Counted from the first letter of the stretch, positions 10,771 to 22,269 are shown. The stretch is 64,000 nucleotides of DNA from Platycnemis pennipes (GCA_933228895.1 OW121848.1:162208688-162272687), one strand, 5' to 3'. Notes: generated by a model from the letters alone, not told the origin. Translations and numbers: made by a program.

Positions 10771-11227
10771 TCATCTAGCCCTGTTGCCATTACTTCTGAA
10801 CACGGTAACTTGCAAGCAAGGCATGCGGACGTGGGATCTCTGAGACTAGGAAAATACGTTTCCTCCGCGATATTTCATCAACAAACTTCGGCCACGAATC
10901 GGCCGATAACTCTGATCAGGATGAAGGGAATGTTCCGGAGAAAAACGTCCCCATTCAGTGAGTGATTCAAGTGAGTCGGATGCGTAATAAAACGCAATGG
11001 TAATACTCCACACTAATTTAATGATAGACGACCCGGGTTTCGGTTACTCAGTGCCACTTTCATGGTACATGTTCCTGTGGAGGTTAGGTATGTATAGGTT
11101 TCAGGTGGAAAGGGGAGGAGGTGAAAGTGAAAGAAAAAGGTTGGGGTGGAGTGGTTTAGGTCGGGGTGAAACGGGAATGGAAGGTGACTCATTGCAAGGC
11201 TGTTCTGTGGAGGAATACTCGCAGCCA

Positions 11228-11296
11228 GAGTACATCTACATCTACATCTATACGATACCCTGCAAGCCACCACGAGGGTGTGTGGCAGGGGAGTAA
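11228..11296 (-). mobile_element. LINE family B-type terminal fragment, minus strand
   Basis: TACATCTACATCTACATCTA, a GATACC word, CTGCAAGCCACCACGAGGG and TGTGTGGCAGGGGAGTAAAG form the reverse complement of the family B terminus (CTCCCTGCC ... CCTCG..GGTGG ... GTATCG-type). Only about 70 bp remain. Confidence 0.7.
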
Positions 11297-11301
11297 AGAA
11301 A

Positions 11302-11690
11302 TTAGCTGGAGGGTCGAAGGTTGTGGGAAGGGGGGGCAGTGATTTTTAAGAGAGGTGAATGGGTGGCGAAGGTTGCATGGTCATTGCATAAAACATTTTC
11401 AGATTTAGCAATCTCAAATTGTACTAAAAAATCGAGATTATGGCCTTTGAAAATACCACTGTGTAAAACTTCATATTTAAAATTACTAAAATGGCCGTTA
11501 CAACACAAATGTTCTGCAAATTTCGAGTTACTATTGCCACTTATATAGGAGCTCCTATACTCCCTCACTCTGTCTCTGAACTTCCGACCAGTTTGGCCAA
11601 TATAACACATGCCGCAGTCCTCACACTTCAGTTTGTGCACTCCACATTGGCCTTCTTTCGCCTATCTGTCTTTAGAGTCAAAAAGGATTT
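11302..11690 (-). pseudogene. GIY-YIG endonuclease domain, Penelope-like retroelement
   Basis: A minus-strand frame (best part 11302-11640) reads GVHKLKCEDCGMCYIGQTGR, then KFRDRVREY, SNSKFAEHLCCNGH and KYEVLHSGIFKGHNLDFLVQ. This has the signature of the GIY-YIG endonuclease of Penelope-like elements: a GIY-like start (GVH here), a CxxC pair, YIGQTGR, the conserved Arg in the following helix (K-F-R-D-R) and an AEH box. It lacks the upstream reverse transcriptase, and sequence above about 11690 is full of stops, so this is a truncated copy. It differs strongly in sequence from the second Penelope-like remnant at 12.5-13.0 kb and represents another lineage. Some non-Penelope arthropod retroelements carry similar domains, so the assignment is by domain only. 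Confidence 0.75.
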
Positions 11691-11782
11691 TCCTCACAGT
11701 ACCTAAATTATAGAATCACACTACTTTTTTCGACGGCAATAATCTTTTCGAGTTTATATGCCGTACTTTGGATAAAAGGCTT

Positions 11783-12302
11783 TGTGCAGCGAAGATCGCC
11801 AAGATTTGGAAAGGGACGTCATGATAATCTTATCAGCGTAACCAGTCTATGATATAAATTGGGAATCATTGTCTGATCGCAGGTTGAAATTTAGACTTAA
11901 TCTCTTAACTAAATTCCAAGACCATATTTTCAGTGATGATGTTAAAAATATTTTACGAACCCCAACTTACTATGGTAGACTGGACCATAATCACAAAATT
12001 AGAGAAATTGATTGCCGAACTGACAGATTCAAAATGTCCTTTTTTCCTCGTACTATTAGGGATATGAGCAACGGTAAATGTATCCAGTACGAGTGTAGCA
12101 ATGTATAACATTGGTAGCTGCATGTTGGTATAAGGACTTAAAGCTAACCCAACTAACAACATGTTTTTGCATGTATGCTTTGCTATTTTAAGTTTTAATT
12201 ACAAATTTTATGCATGATATGTTGTGCATGTTTGGTGGGAGTTCACCCCCTGCCACGCACCTTTATGGTGGCTTGCAGGGTATTATGTAGATGTAGATGT
12301 AA
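11783..12302 (+). mobile_element. LINE family A copy: RT C-terminal remnant plus 3' tail
   Basis: From the block meaning QRRSPRF (GTGCAGCGAAGATCG) the copy runs through LSDRRLKFRLNLLTKF (about 11867), FSDDVKNILRTPTYYGRLDH, RTDRFKMSFFPRTIRDM (about 12019-12069) and the UTR with AACCCAACTAACAAC to GCAGGGTATTATGTAGATG. The 79-codon stretch 11869-12108 is intact; upstream it is frameshifted. It aligns closely with the copies at 42.4 and 50.3 kb on the opposite strand. Confidence 0.85.
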
Positions 12303-12539
12303 AAAGGCAAGTGAGTCGGAATCGAAAAAACCTGGTCCTGCTCGACGCTTGGATATCATCATTAGAGGAAGAACACGATTTGCCTTTTCGCCAACGTATT
12401 TAACGCCAAAGTATTGAATCATCTGCGCTCTTCGATTGAAGTGATTCCCGTTGCGCTCTTTAGCGACTAAAATGCTTGCTGTCGCAGCTCCTGCTGGCAA
12501 TTGTGCTGATGGATGTCAACGAATACATGGACCCGGAAA

Positions 12540-13017
12540 AGTAGTTCCTCGATATGAACCCCTAGGTCGATGTGGACGAGGCGTAGTGTATCCAGTCTCC
12601 TCATCGGAGCGAAGGATTGCCTCCCGCCCGGTATCCTCGAAGGCGTTTACGAGGTTATCTGCAGCTGCGGAAAATCCTACGTAAGGCTAACAAAGAGAGC
12701 TGTACAATGCCGAATGAATGGACATTCAATGAACTCTCAAAAACGGACAAGGGGAGAAATCGGCCATTGCGGAGCATATTTTGATGGAATCTAACCACTT
12801 CGTCAGTTTCCTCGCCTCGCATGGAACCCAAAATACTCACGAGGGAAAAGCGTTATTTCCCTAGAACTATAAAGGAAGCAATTGAAATTTCCAAGAGGCC
12901 CAACAATATGAATAGAGAGGATAGCTACCCCCTCTCCAACACGTGGAAACTAGTATTCACACGAACATCAACAACCAATCAGCAAGCATCGGCCACCTCA
13001 GAAAACGAGGCGTAAAT
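12540..13017 (+). pseudogene. Penelope-like element C-terminus with GIY-YIG domain
   Basis: Frame-jumping translation gives LIGAKDCLPPGILEGVYEVI followed by CSCGKSYVRLTKRAVQCRM (about 12600-12716). After a one-base frame change comes KSAIAEHILMESNHF (about 12760-12800), then from 12821 REKRYFPRTIKEAIEISKRP and NNMNREDSYPLSNTW. The GVYEV...CGKSYV core, AEH box and terminal E-A-I-E-I...P-N-N-x-N-R-x-x-x-Y-x-L-S-x-x-W block are the typical C-terminal signature of Penelope-like elements. These encode a reverse transcriptase fused to this endonuclease and insert by nicking DNA. In the canonical motif the residue after SYV is a glycine (YIG); here it is Arg. The reverse transcriptase part is missing. 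It lies immediately after a LINE family A tail, suggesting nested insertions. Confidence 0.8.
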
Positions 13018-13371
13018 AAGCGTCAACTTCGAAGCATTTGTCACTTCAGCCTGGCCAGAGAACGACCGCAGCAGAATGGGTGAAACATCGCCTTTTTTAT
13101 CACAATGACAAAGCGGAAGACTCCCGAAAGCTATTTACAATCATCGGAACGCCGAGGGAACCTTCGCCAGAAATTTAGCCGATGATTGATGCTATTCAAG
13201 GCAAGCAATAATAACTACGCTCGTATGAAGCTTTACGTTGACATTTATATTTACCTCTTCAGACGTGTAACACAGCTTTGTTCTCTGTCAACAGATGAAG
13301 TGTATGCCAAAAGCATAACGAGCAGCAAGGTATGGCCTAAGGCAAGGACCAAGGTGTGCGTGGTCGTTGTG

Positions 13372-13465
13372 TCAAAGTTGCGCGAGGGTGTCCTGGTGGT
13401 CATCCTCGCTGTACCGCTGCAAGAACAGGTGCCACTCTTCGAGGTCTCTAAGGCTATTGTCACAT
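13372..13465 (-). CDS. Candidate terminal exon, 94 bp, function unknown
   Basis: On the minus strand a pyrimidine-rich acceptor (CTACTTGCTTCTCCCAG) is followed by an open frame starting CDNSLRDLEEWHLFLQRYSE, continuing DDHQDTLAQL and ending at a TGA at 13372-13374. It is acidic, of normal complexity and has no transposon signature, so it could be a last coding exon with phase 2 entry. Another frame of the same strand stays open longer, and the plus strand also has a frame here, so coding status is uncertain. It does not join in phase with the 25.6 kb exon. Confidence 0.28.
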
Positions 13466-13799
13466 CTGGGAGAAGCAAGTAGCGATATGCAGGCGCAAAG
13501 ATTTGGTATATGGTTAAATAGGTGATAATAACATGAAATAAAAAGTTAATGAGATCTGAAGACACCAGGGTACCATACGGTCGGCTAGCAGTCAACCGAA
13601 TGGTGCGCCTTCACTCAAAAATAGTTTTCTTTCTTAAATTAAATATTACCTCCACCAAACTTTTACATTCTATAGAGGATGATTTTATCTACAGCGCACA
13701 AACCACTGAGAAAGATCAAAGACATAATTATCATCAAAAATCTATTTTTTTAATAAATGGTTATAAGAATTATAAATTTCTTTATATTTTATAATATGA

Positions 13800-14065
13800 A
13801 CCCCTATTACAGTTTCACAATCATTGTCTTTAAATAAGCTCTTTGCAAATCTGTAGCTCCGTATATTCTCGGGGATATACCGTCGAATGTGTCAAATTTT
13901 GCAACACTGCAATTTCTCCTAAACAGATACGTTTATTGCATGACGGCTTTAGGGTTTTCATTTCCTTATCAAACGGTGCCGTTCTGCCAAATTTTGTCAA
14001 ATACGGTGACCTTAAGGGTCATTTTTGCCAATTTACTGGTCATATTGACGTGAAATGACCCTTCT
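13800..14065 (+). repeat. Dispersed repeat fragment, also at about 21.1 kb inverted
   Basis: The part from TAGGGTTTTCATTTCCTTAT through CAAACGGTG and CGTTCTGCCAAATTTTGTCA to ACGGTGACC is the reverse complement, with few differences, of 21115-21185. It ends in an imperfect palindrome (AAGGGTCATTT...AAATGACCCTT), which may be the edge of a DNA element. No coding frame. Confidence 0.55.
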
Positions 14066-14479
14066 AAGTTACTTTTTAAACTATATACTTACGTTTTACT
14101 GTAGGAATTCAAAGTGAAAGATGAAAGAAGCCTTTCCACTTTATTTCATTATTTCATTTGAAGGCATCGCATTTCCTCCAGGCAATGAGTTTTTTCCGAC
14201 CGTTTTTAAGCACTTGCAGGAAGATATCAACAAAAAAATCAGGGAAATAATCATTATTGTTATTGGTATCATCCAATATATGGGCACTCAATGCAAATAT
14301 GCTCTCGATAGATGAATTGAGGAAGGGTGTATCTTTAACAACTTCGCTCACTTGACATCGGAGTCAACGATCAATTACCCAATCGATGCCGTAAAACAAT
14401 CATTTTCCTTCGTCAACCATTCTCCTCTTAGTCTCGAAGATAGTTACCCCTTTCGGCCGTTATCCTTTCATTCATTCCA

Positions 14480-14965
14480 AAGGATTTTCACCTCTCTTCT
14501 CTCTCTTTCCTTTTCCAATTATTCTCGCAACCGCATGAATTTCTCCGTTCCCTCCTCCCCCCCCCCCGCCCCTCCTCTTACTTGGGACTGATGAAGCGAA
14601 TGCGATATTGCGGTGTGGTGATGGGGCCGTTTTCATTAATCCGAGGCGTCTTCTCGCGCCATAAACCCTCCCTCCCCCTCCCTCCCTGCAATCGTTAGCT
14701 TCGCCCCTGTCTCCCTGCATTCATTTCAGGGCCTCGGAAGTGGCGCTTCCGTCGGCGAGGCGTGTGCTGGCGGGCGGAGATGGGGCAAGTGGCGAAATTA
14801 TCTCCCGCTATTCCCTCCGGAGGATGGAGAATGCTCGGGCAAAGTTTTAGGGCAAGTAATTTGGCCATTATTAATCATACCGTTCCAGGAATGAAATGTA
14901 AGGAGTCGGAAATTATTAAAACGGATCATTCGGGAGGAACAATAGAGATGCGACCCTGACTGATA
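14480..14965. other. GC-rich island with C-run
   Basis: C-rich and CT-rich runs near 14560 and 14670 are followed by a balanced segment with CCATTATTAATC and GGAAATTATTAAAACGG words. No credible coding frame. Compatible with a conserved regulatory island, but nothing in the sequence proves function. Confidence 0.35.
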
Positions 14966-16824
14966 CCATTGTCAAATTGATGACCGAGACAGAAAAGGCT
15001 GGAGCTGTCCCTGACGTGAAAACAATAATTTCTAACCCTAATTTTTCAGGCAAAGAAATAAGCTGAAATGTAGTTGCTGCATTGTCCTAAGAATATACAG
15101 CACACATGTAAACTATTCGTTTAAGAGAAAACCAAATACTTTGATGCAAATTCAATTTGGCCAAATGATTTAATTAGAATTTTCTATAGAAGTTTGTAGT
15201 TGATCGTACGTGCTTGAGTTATGAAGCGTAGTTACAAACCAATTATCGGTTCAGATATATGCGTACTTAAACCTTATGACCGAGAATTTTCCGCCATTCT
15301 GTGAACACCAGAGTGTAAAATTACAATGAAATCACCGAAGAGGTAGGTTTGAATGGTAGGGTTATTCTAAATAATCAAATAAAATCTGTTTACCATTATA
15401 TATCTTTTACATAACGTTTATATTTCCCTCTGCATTTTTACCGCCTCTCAGAATTCCTTTTAATCTCCGTTTTTCTCCCTACTCTGCTCATATTTTCTTA
15501 TGTTCTCCCCTCCATTTCATCCTTCGAAACAACGGTATTTCACCTCTCTTATTAAAAAAGGTGAGAAAAACTTGGTAAATGAAATGCGGTCATGTTTTAG
15601 GAATCACTGTCAAAGCAAGCAGTGATGTGTTTTAACGATTGGGGAAATATCTTCATTTGAGAAAATATACGATATTTTAGTAGCAAAGGGAACTCATTTA
15701 ATATATGTTTTTGAGGAAAGTATATAATATCTCATAAATTTTCATTGACTATGCTAATCCACAGTTGGTACGGGCCACAAGATCTAAGCTTCTCAGTAAT
15801 TATTACGATCGTCTTGGAAACAAACCGGATAGAATGACGTAAGTACAAATTCTATACGAAGCATAAATTTTGAAATTTTCAAGTCCAAAAACGCAAAATA
15901 CAATGTGAGAATCATATATAATTTCCTTCTCGTGTAGTCATACATTAGCCTATATTGGAATACAAAACAACATCGATTTGAAGTGGAAAACATATTACTT
16001 AAAACATTATTTTTAATTTGCACAGTTCTGTTTCCAAAAAAACATGTATACATTGCATTAATACTGGCATTTGCAGAAAGCAGTTTGTCAATGAGTATCC
16101 AACCAGGAAACCAACTTCAAATTGCGACTTGAGAACGAGCGCCCTCTTCCAACCACGAAGAGCGGAAAGTAAGGCAAACAATTATAACGGAGGGACTCCG
16201 GTAACCAACTCGCGCTGAAATGAAGCTCTGCATTGTGGGAGCGTACGGAGGAGAATGAGAGTCTTTAACGAAGTGTGCAAATGTAATATCCATGGACGAA
16301 ACGAATGCCCTGCCCGTTAATGGGGCGTTGTCTCGGCAGATCATGGCAGTGATTCTCTTCTAGCGACTGGCAGAATATGAGAACAAGGGAGCGAGGGTAA
16401 AACACATTTGTGTTTCTATGTCGTTATACTATATTCAGAGAAAAATAAAGAGAAAGGGATGGAGAAAAGTGGAAAATCGGGAATTAAAGTGTAAGAAAGA
16501 GGCTAATTGCTCCTCTGACAGCTATAAAAAATGAAAAGTACATTGAACTATTACTTATTAATATCTTGACGATAAAATTTGAGAGAGAGAGAGAATGGGA
16601 TAAAAAGAATTTGATACTTTTAATTTTGCGAAGAAAAATTAACAGATCTGATCAAATTTCCGGGAAAGATAATTATTAGATTAGGTAATGGAGAATAGGA
16701 GTATTTTTTTCAAAATACTCAAGGTTAAGTACACAATGGATGTATGCAACAGGGCTTGGATTTATCACACCTTTGACGTACAATTAAAATATACGTCACG
16801 TGAAATGACGTTAGATTTATCCAT
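14966..16824. other. Anonymous intergenic DNA
   Basis: AT-rich sequence with a short (GA)n microsatellite at about 16580. No gene or repeat can be supported. The frames around 15793-16344 on both strands overlap one another and look accidental. Confidence 0.35.
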
Positions 16825-17110
16825 ACTAATACCTATATAAAAATGTAATGGTGTCTGTCTGTCTGTCTATAGTCTGTCTGTTGCCCAATCACGCAACAAC
16901 TACTAGACGGATTGAGCTGAAATTTGGTATGTAGATAGGAAATGAGTCTGGGCAGAACATAGGCTATGTTAAAATACCCTCAGGGTCCCCAAAAGTCTTT
17001 GAATGGGTCCTTAGATGGATCCTGATGGTCCATGGCATTGAGTTCGGTGCAGTGGTCTCATTTTTTTCTTATTTAAAGTACTTTCATTCGAGATAGAGTG
17101 GTGAAATTAT
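16825..17110 (+). repeat. Dispersed repeat with (TGTC)n core
   Basis: CTATATAAAAATGTAATGG, a (TGTC)n run, ACGCAACAACTACTAGACGG, a TGAGCTGAAATTTGGTATGT block and AGATAGGAAATGAG form a pattern I associate with a very common invertebrate interspersed repeat. Its class (Helitron-like or LINE-derived) cannot be settled from one copy. Confidence 0.4.
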
Positions 17111-17339
17111 TTTAATCGGATTGCTGAGTAAATGAAGTTTCAAATTCTTTCAATCAATTTTCTATTACGCTTAGTATTTGTCTTAAAATCATATTTTAGC
17201 TGAAAAATCTCCCATTTTTCTCTGAAATCAACGATAGCATATTTCCTTGACAACCAAAGATCGGTGTGAATGTCCTTTGATTTTCAAAGAGCATTCAAGC
17301 CTCTAGCATTTAAATATACTATATATATAGCATAATGGG

Positions 17340-17484
17340 CAAAAATCCAATTGGACGTACCACAAGAAATTCACAGGGCAGACCGATGAGGCGGCACAAA
17401 AAGAAAACACACAAAATAAAAAGATACTTGTTAAATTTTCGGAGGCACGGACCTCCTTCCTCAGAAGTATCCATGCGTGCTACG
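17340..17484 (-). repeat. Fragment with hammerhead-like hairpin
   Basis: On the minus strand CTGAGGA (17464-17458) is followed by one extra base, a GGAGG/CCTCC stem around TCCGTG, and GAAAA. This is the same layout as the hairpins at 24.34, 50.16 and 51.0 kb. It abuts a LINE B fragment. Confidence 0.4.
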
Positions 17485-17655
17485 CTATAGTTTGATCAGA
17501 TAAACAATATTAGTGAGATAGATTATTGTACCGATGGATTTAAAATGTCATTTTTCCCACGTACGTACGTACCATATAAGAGAGCACAATGGGCTGAATA
17601 GCAAAGGGTTTGACAGATAAAAATTTGCTAGATTAGTCTAAAGTGCATATTTGAG
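17485..17655 (+). mobile_element. LINE family B fragment (RT C-terminus)
   Basis: GATCAGATAAACAATATTAG, TGAGATAGATTATTGTACC and AAAATGTCATTTTTCCCACG match the end of the coding region of the B copy at 22.9-23.0 kb (GATAAATAAGATTAGAGAG ...), including the block encoding the F-P-R-T motif. Only about 170 bp remain and the 3' tail is missing. Confidence 0.65.
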
Positions 17656-17739
17656 CATTAATAAAACATGCATGAAATGGAAAGTCCGATAAATATAAAT
17701 AGGATAACGTTTAATGTTAATGGGGGGTCCATAGGAAGG

Positions 17740-18170
17740 GGCAGCGAGGGGGGTTCGGCTGCTGGAAGGCCTCTTTACCAGCGCACGGTCAAAGGCCAAC
17801 TGCAATGGACGGAGGACCAACTGCCCCAACTGCCGCCGTCATTTCGGCGACCACCGAGAATCCACACCCATCACAGTGAACTCCAGAGTCAAATGCACGT
17901 TAAAACTTTCGTGTTGCAGCGAAGGGTCCCATTGCAATGACGATGGGTCCTCGCCGAAGGGTGCATCTTCTCTCGCATCCCTCCCCCCCACTCCCGTTCC
18001 CTCCCCCCCCCCTCTGCCTTCCCTCGGACAGCTGCTTAAGGGCAAATTGCCATCCCCCCCCCTCCCGTTCCTTCGCCCCTTCACTCATCTTCACTTTGTC
18101 ATTTTCGCGCGCCGCCTTGGAAAGGAAGGCTTTTTAATATGCGCCTTAATAAAGATTTCAGCGTGAGCCT
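17740..18170. other. GC-rich island with long C-runs
   Basis: Several CCCCCCC runs (17985-18065) flank CGCCGCC-type GC-rich sequence, ending in CTTTTTAATATGCGCCTTAA. Overlapping frames on both strands are low-complexity. No protein recognised. Confidence 0.35.
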
Positions 18171-19050
18171 ATGGCCACTATTCTCATTGTTACCATTTTT
18201 ATCATGCGCGTCAGGAATTAGAGTGCATTAGTGGTTGTGAGGGACGGGTCATTTATGAAACCTTCCATCTCGTTCGTAGAAGGAATTAGTGCGCAACCTA
18301 CAAGACAAATAATTTGTACTTACACATTTTCTTGTAAAATATTCGTTTCTGATGTCTAGGCTCTATATTATTTCACTGTAATACATTTAAAGGAAATTCT
18401 AATTCACACAATATATGGTATTTTATCATTTTTAAATGTGTCCAATTTTACCAATATTATTTCGCGGCTATAATTTTTTCGTTCATAGTAAATGAAAGAA
18501 CTACCTCAAAATATAGAAAGAGTAAATCGAAGGTTCCTAAAAACCTAGAAGAATACACAAGTTTTGTTGTTGCATGCAAAATCAACAAATGCAAGTGAAC
18601 GTAAATTTTACAACACGGCAGTGAATATAAATAGTGCTGTCATACATAGGTAGGTATATAAAAAAGGAGTGATTTCTCATATAATTACGTCCATATATAA
18701 GAGGGCAACATTCTATTTGAGCTGAAGAAATGGACTTTAGACATCGTGCCACATACCCAAACTCTACCAAAAAACATATTGACTTTAAAGATATTTTTTC
18801 TCCCCTCTTGGAGTCGCCTTGAATTCGCCCACTCTTTTGAATATTACAAATTTTCTGAATAGAAAAGTTTTGACGTAGTTTTTATCTACGAATGTTGTCC
18901 ACCCAACTATTAAATTTTTCTTTTTTAAAATTTATGATAAAATAATTTGTTAGTGTAATGCCAAATAAAGTTTAAATTTAAATGAGGCTTTTAAGCTTCT
19001 TTTTATATATTTAAAACTTTAACGGAAACAAACGAGCCCAGATCTAAACA
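18171..19050. other. AT-rich intergenic DNA
   Basis: Nothing recognised. Confidence 0.35.
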
Positions 19051-19054
19051 ATAG

Positions 19055-19405
19055 GTTTGGTGTGGTGGCTTGAGTACTGGCCTCCTATCCCGTGGGCCCG
19101 GGTTCGATTCCCAACAGTGGAATTTTTTCAGAGTGGCAGTTTTTCAGTGGAAAACCGGTCCCCATTTGAGTGCCTAGTGTAGGGCATTTCAGGTTCAGTA
19201 CTCCGTCCGTCGCATGAGACATTAAGCCGTTGTACCCTTGGCGCCTTTCGTTCAGAGTAGGCTAATGCCGACGCCGGTTTTCTCTCCACCCTTCCTCCGT
19301 TTCCTGATATGTTCCTACCATCACCCAATTACTCACCTATCCTAAAATGGCGCAAATGACCTCAGCTGTCGGTCGCCTCCCCCGAATAACTAACTGACTC
19401 AAAAC
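19055..19405 (+). mobile_element. tRNA-derived SINE
   Basis: The head has a pol III A-box-like TGGTGGCTTGAGTACTGG and an exact B box GGTTCGATTCC at 19101-19111. The body includes GAATTTTTTCAGAGTGGCAG, GTAGGGCATTTCAGGTTCAG, GTACCCTTGGCGCC and a conserved-looking end CAAATGACCTCAGCTGTCGG followed by CGCCTCC. A tRNA-like head with a long unrelated body is the standard SINE structure. It is not a functional tRNA because no cloverleaf acceptor pairing is apparent. Confidence 0.7.
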
Positions 19406-19889
19406 AGCCAACTGAAAAGCGCAACAGCTCATTATGTACTCCAAACTAACGATGGAAAGGGAAAGGTGGGGAAGGAAATAATTTTGTGGACTGAGGGACT
19501 GGTTACTTAACAACGGCAGAGAGATTGGGTAAATATTTTCGGATGCGAGAGAACGACTCCTTCAAGGGCACATGATGGAGGGTTGCTGTTATTAGAGGGG
19601 GCAACTGAAGGCCATACTCATTCGCATTACACCCGAGGGTAATTGGGCATAGTTTGTAATTTTGGAAGTGTAGGAAGCATGGATAGAAACTGGGCGTGGG
19701 CATTAGCATACTCTCAACGGAAGGGGCCAAAGAGACCTGTCCACGAAGGTTATAATGGAGGGAAGAGTAGCACCGGACTGAAAAGTGGGAGGTATGTACA
19801 CCCGTCCACAGTAAAAAGTTACCACCTCGGAGGCCGAATTTTTCTAAGTCACGAGTTGAAGGAGATTTGACAACACTGTCCCTTGGCGC

Positions 19890-20268
19890 AGAGTTTAAAT
19901 GCCAGGAGCTCTCGCCGCTTCCTAAGGAATATGCGAGGAATTTGTATCCCAAGTCTATATTTTGTCAGCAATTCACAATCTTCTGTTTCTCGCACTTCCT
20001 AACCATCAGGAGTGCTATCTACTAGGATTTTGTAATGCTTCCGCTCTCCTGTATGGTACTGTAGATTATTTATGCTCATTTACATCTACATCCACGCTAT
20101 ACTCTCCAAGGCACCTCGAGGGTGTGTGGCAGGGAGTAAAGATCATCAAACATGCACTTTTGACATGCAACTAGGCTACTGCATGGAAACGTGCTAATAA
20201 TATGGGTCACATGCAGATAGACAGTTAGTATCTACATAGTAATGAGGGATTGGTTGTACATATACCTT
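19890..20268 (-). repeat. Inverted segmental duplicate containing a LINE B tail
   Basis: Reverse complement of 23000-23410. It holds the LINE B 3' end (20080-20268, minus; CATCTACATCC..., CTCCAAGGCACCTCGAGGG, TGTGTGGCAGGGAG) and about 160 bp of non-LINE flank (19890-20050: CTAAGGAATATGCGAGGAAT, TTGTATCCCAAG, CGCACTTCCTAACC, ACTAGGATTTTGTAATGC). Because the flank is shared as well as the LINE, the two loci are copies of one insertion locus rather than two independent insertions. Confidence 0.75.
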
Positions 20269-20483
20269 TCAAGTGGATAACCTTCTCTAGGAATATCCTT
20301 TATATCGCCCGCTAAGAAACTAATATTTGCATCGGCCTACAGTAACTAGCGAAATCTTAAAACGTGTAATTCTTATCATAGAATGTGAAAAATTTATCTA
20401 TCACAACATATTTATTAAGCGTTCAACTCAATGTTTCACGCACAAAGGAGAGTTTATCACATAAATGAATAATAATCTGTATT

Positions 20484-21030
20484 CAATGGGAGCGTTTAGT
20501 CGGAACCGAAATCGCAATTTTGTGCACGAAATCGTTAGACGGAGACGAAAAAATAATTTCAGTGAAAAATTAATCTTCTAACCACAACCATTCACTCATA
20601 AATCAAAAATTAAAATAAGCAAAAGGTGACGTCCACGGAAAAAGCTGCTGTGATAACATTGACGTCATTTTCCTCCCGTCCATGAATGCGTTTCGTGGAA
20701 GGGAAGGGAGTGGAGGGGGATTCTCGTAAGGTCTGCTCGCACAGATCTTGTCGCAATCGCTCCCAATGGGAGAGTCAGCTGTGTCCCCCCCATTGCGATA
20801 AGACCGATAAGGCAAAGTAGCTTCGCGGGCTCAGTTGTGTTTGGACAAAGTCGATGTACGTCAGAGGTTGCACCACGCCCACTTTTCCGAAAGAATTAAA
20901 AACATCAGTTTTTCGCCGCTTATAACTCGAGAAATAATTGACGGATCAAAAAACGAAAAAATACGTGTCTTTTTTATTTAACAAACTCTATCATATTCGG
21001 CAATAAAAAACATGGTAAATGACTGTTCCA
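20484..21030 (+). repeat. Unnamed dispersed repeat, copy 2
   Basis: Colinear with 8860-9600 as described there. The middle of this copy has a G/A-rich run (GGGAAGGGAGTGGAGGGGG) where copy 1 has a long G run, so the variable centre is purine-rich in both. Confidence 0.65.
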
Positions 21031-21109
21031 CTCCTATTCTTTCTCATCTTATGTCAATATATATATATGGATTATTCCAAGTGAAATCTACCTGGTGTAT
21101 TACCATTAG

Positions 21110-21190
21110 GGAAACCGACTTTGACAAAATTTGGCAGAACGTCACCATTTGATAAGAAAATGAAAACCCAAAAGTCGTTTTGGTAAACAA
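21110..21190 (-). repeat. Dispersed repeat fragment matching 13.94 kb
   Basis: TTTGACAAAATTTGGCAGAA, CGTCACCATTTGATAAGAAA and ATGAAAACCC are the reverse complement of 13940-14000. It follows copy 2 of the unnamed repeat by less than 100 bp. Confidence 0.55.
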
Positions 21191-22144
21191 CCCCATTGAA
21201 ATGGGTGGATGGTCATGACTTTCGTCACTCTTTCTCAACATGATGTCTAGTAAAGCATTATCATTTAAACATCCCCAGAGACGGGAATTGGTACCGGCGA
21301 ACGTTTGAGTTTCCAAGCCAACGCGTAAGCAGACCTGGCTATCGCTGCCGGCATTAATGAGTGGAGAGTTAAGAGATACCATGGTTGAAGTTAATGGATG
21401 CTGAGGATAATGGTTTGAGTAAATATGATCTCAATCAGAAGCAAGCTGCTGTGAAATCCACTATCTATTTTTAAAATAAAATAAATCATACGCCGAAGAA
21501 CAAAAAATTATTGACTCCGCATATGGCAGAAACCAGATGACATGGATTTCGTGTATTTCGTCACCGATTTTCGCACCAAACTTGGGGCCAGAATTCCCAG
21601 AAAATAAAATTTGAAAGCAGGGAGGCCTCTAAGAGCCGGGTACTCTTAAAAAATAATAACACCTGATTGAGATTGAACAACAGCAACCCACTGAGGTTGC
21701 CGTGCGCTTCATTTCCGGGAGAGAAGACGTTTTAGAACGGACAAACCTGAAAGACCTAAAGGAAATATAAGGAATGGGGGTCCTGTCCAATAAAATTTGG
21801 CGCGCAATAATTGCAGCCGAAGAAAACAGGGAGAGGCGTGATCAGCTGGGTTCAGTGTCAATATGACGTCATAAGAGCATTCAAAAATTATCATTTGTCT
21901 GTGTAAACCGATTGGCCAAGAATATCTTCAACAAATGGGAAGAAGTAGCTACCCACGAAAGATCAATGGTTGAATATATAAGGGCGAAAATGAGGGAAAT
22001 AAATATCCTATCTTTTAAACTGGGAAAAATGCGAGTCAAGAGCCATGACAACAGGAATGCCGCTAACAATTCCAATTTACGTTTGCTGATCATCTTGAAG
22101 GGAGCAACCTTTGCCCTAGTGGCCAAATAAATAACCTAGGGTCC

Positions 22145-22215
22145 TTCGCCTCTGGCAGAGTAGTCAGAGGCGAAGTAGTAGACAGTAGTAGAGTAGTAGT
22201 AGTAGAGTAGACGGT
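22145..22215. repeat. (GTA)n-rich microsatellite
   Basis: Degenerate GTAGTAGAGTAGTAGTAG runs directly precede the LINE B copy. Not a gene. Confidence 0.6.
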
Positions 22216-22269
22216 AGTGAACATTAGTGACGAAACACACCGAATCAATGCCTCTGAAAGAGTAGAATA

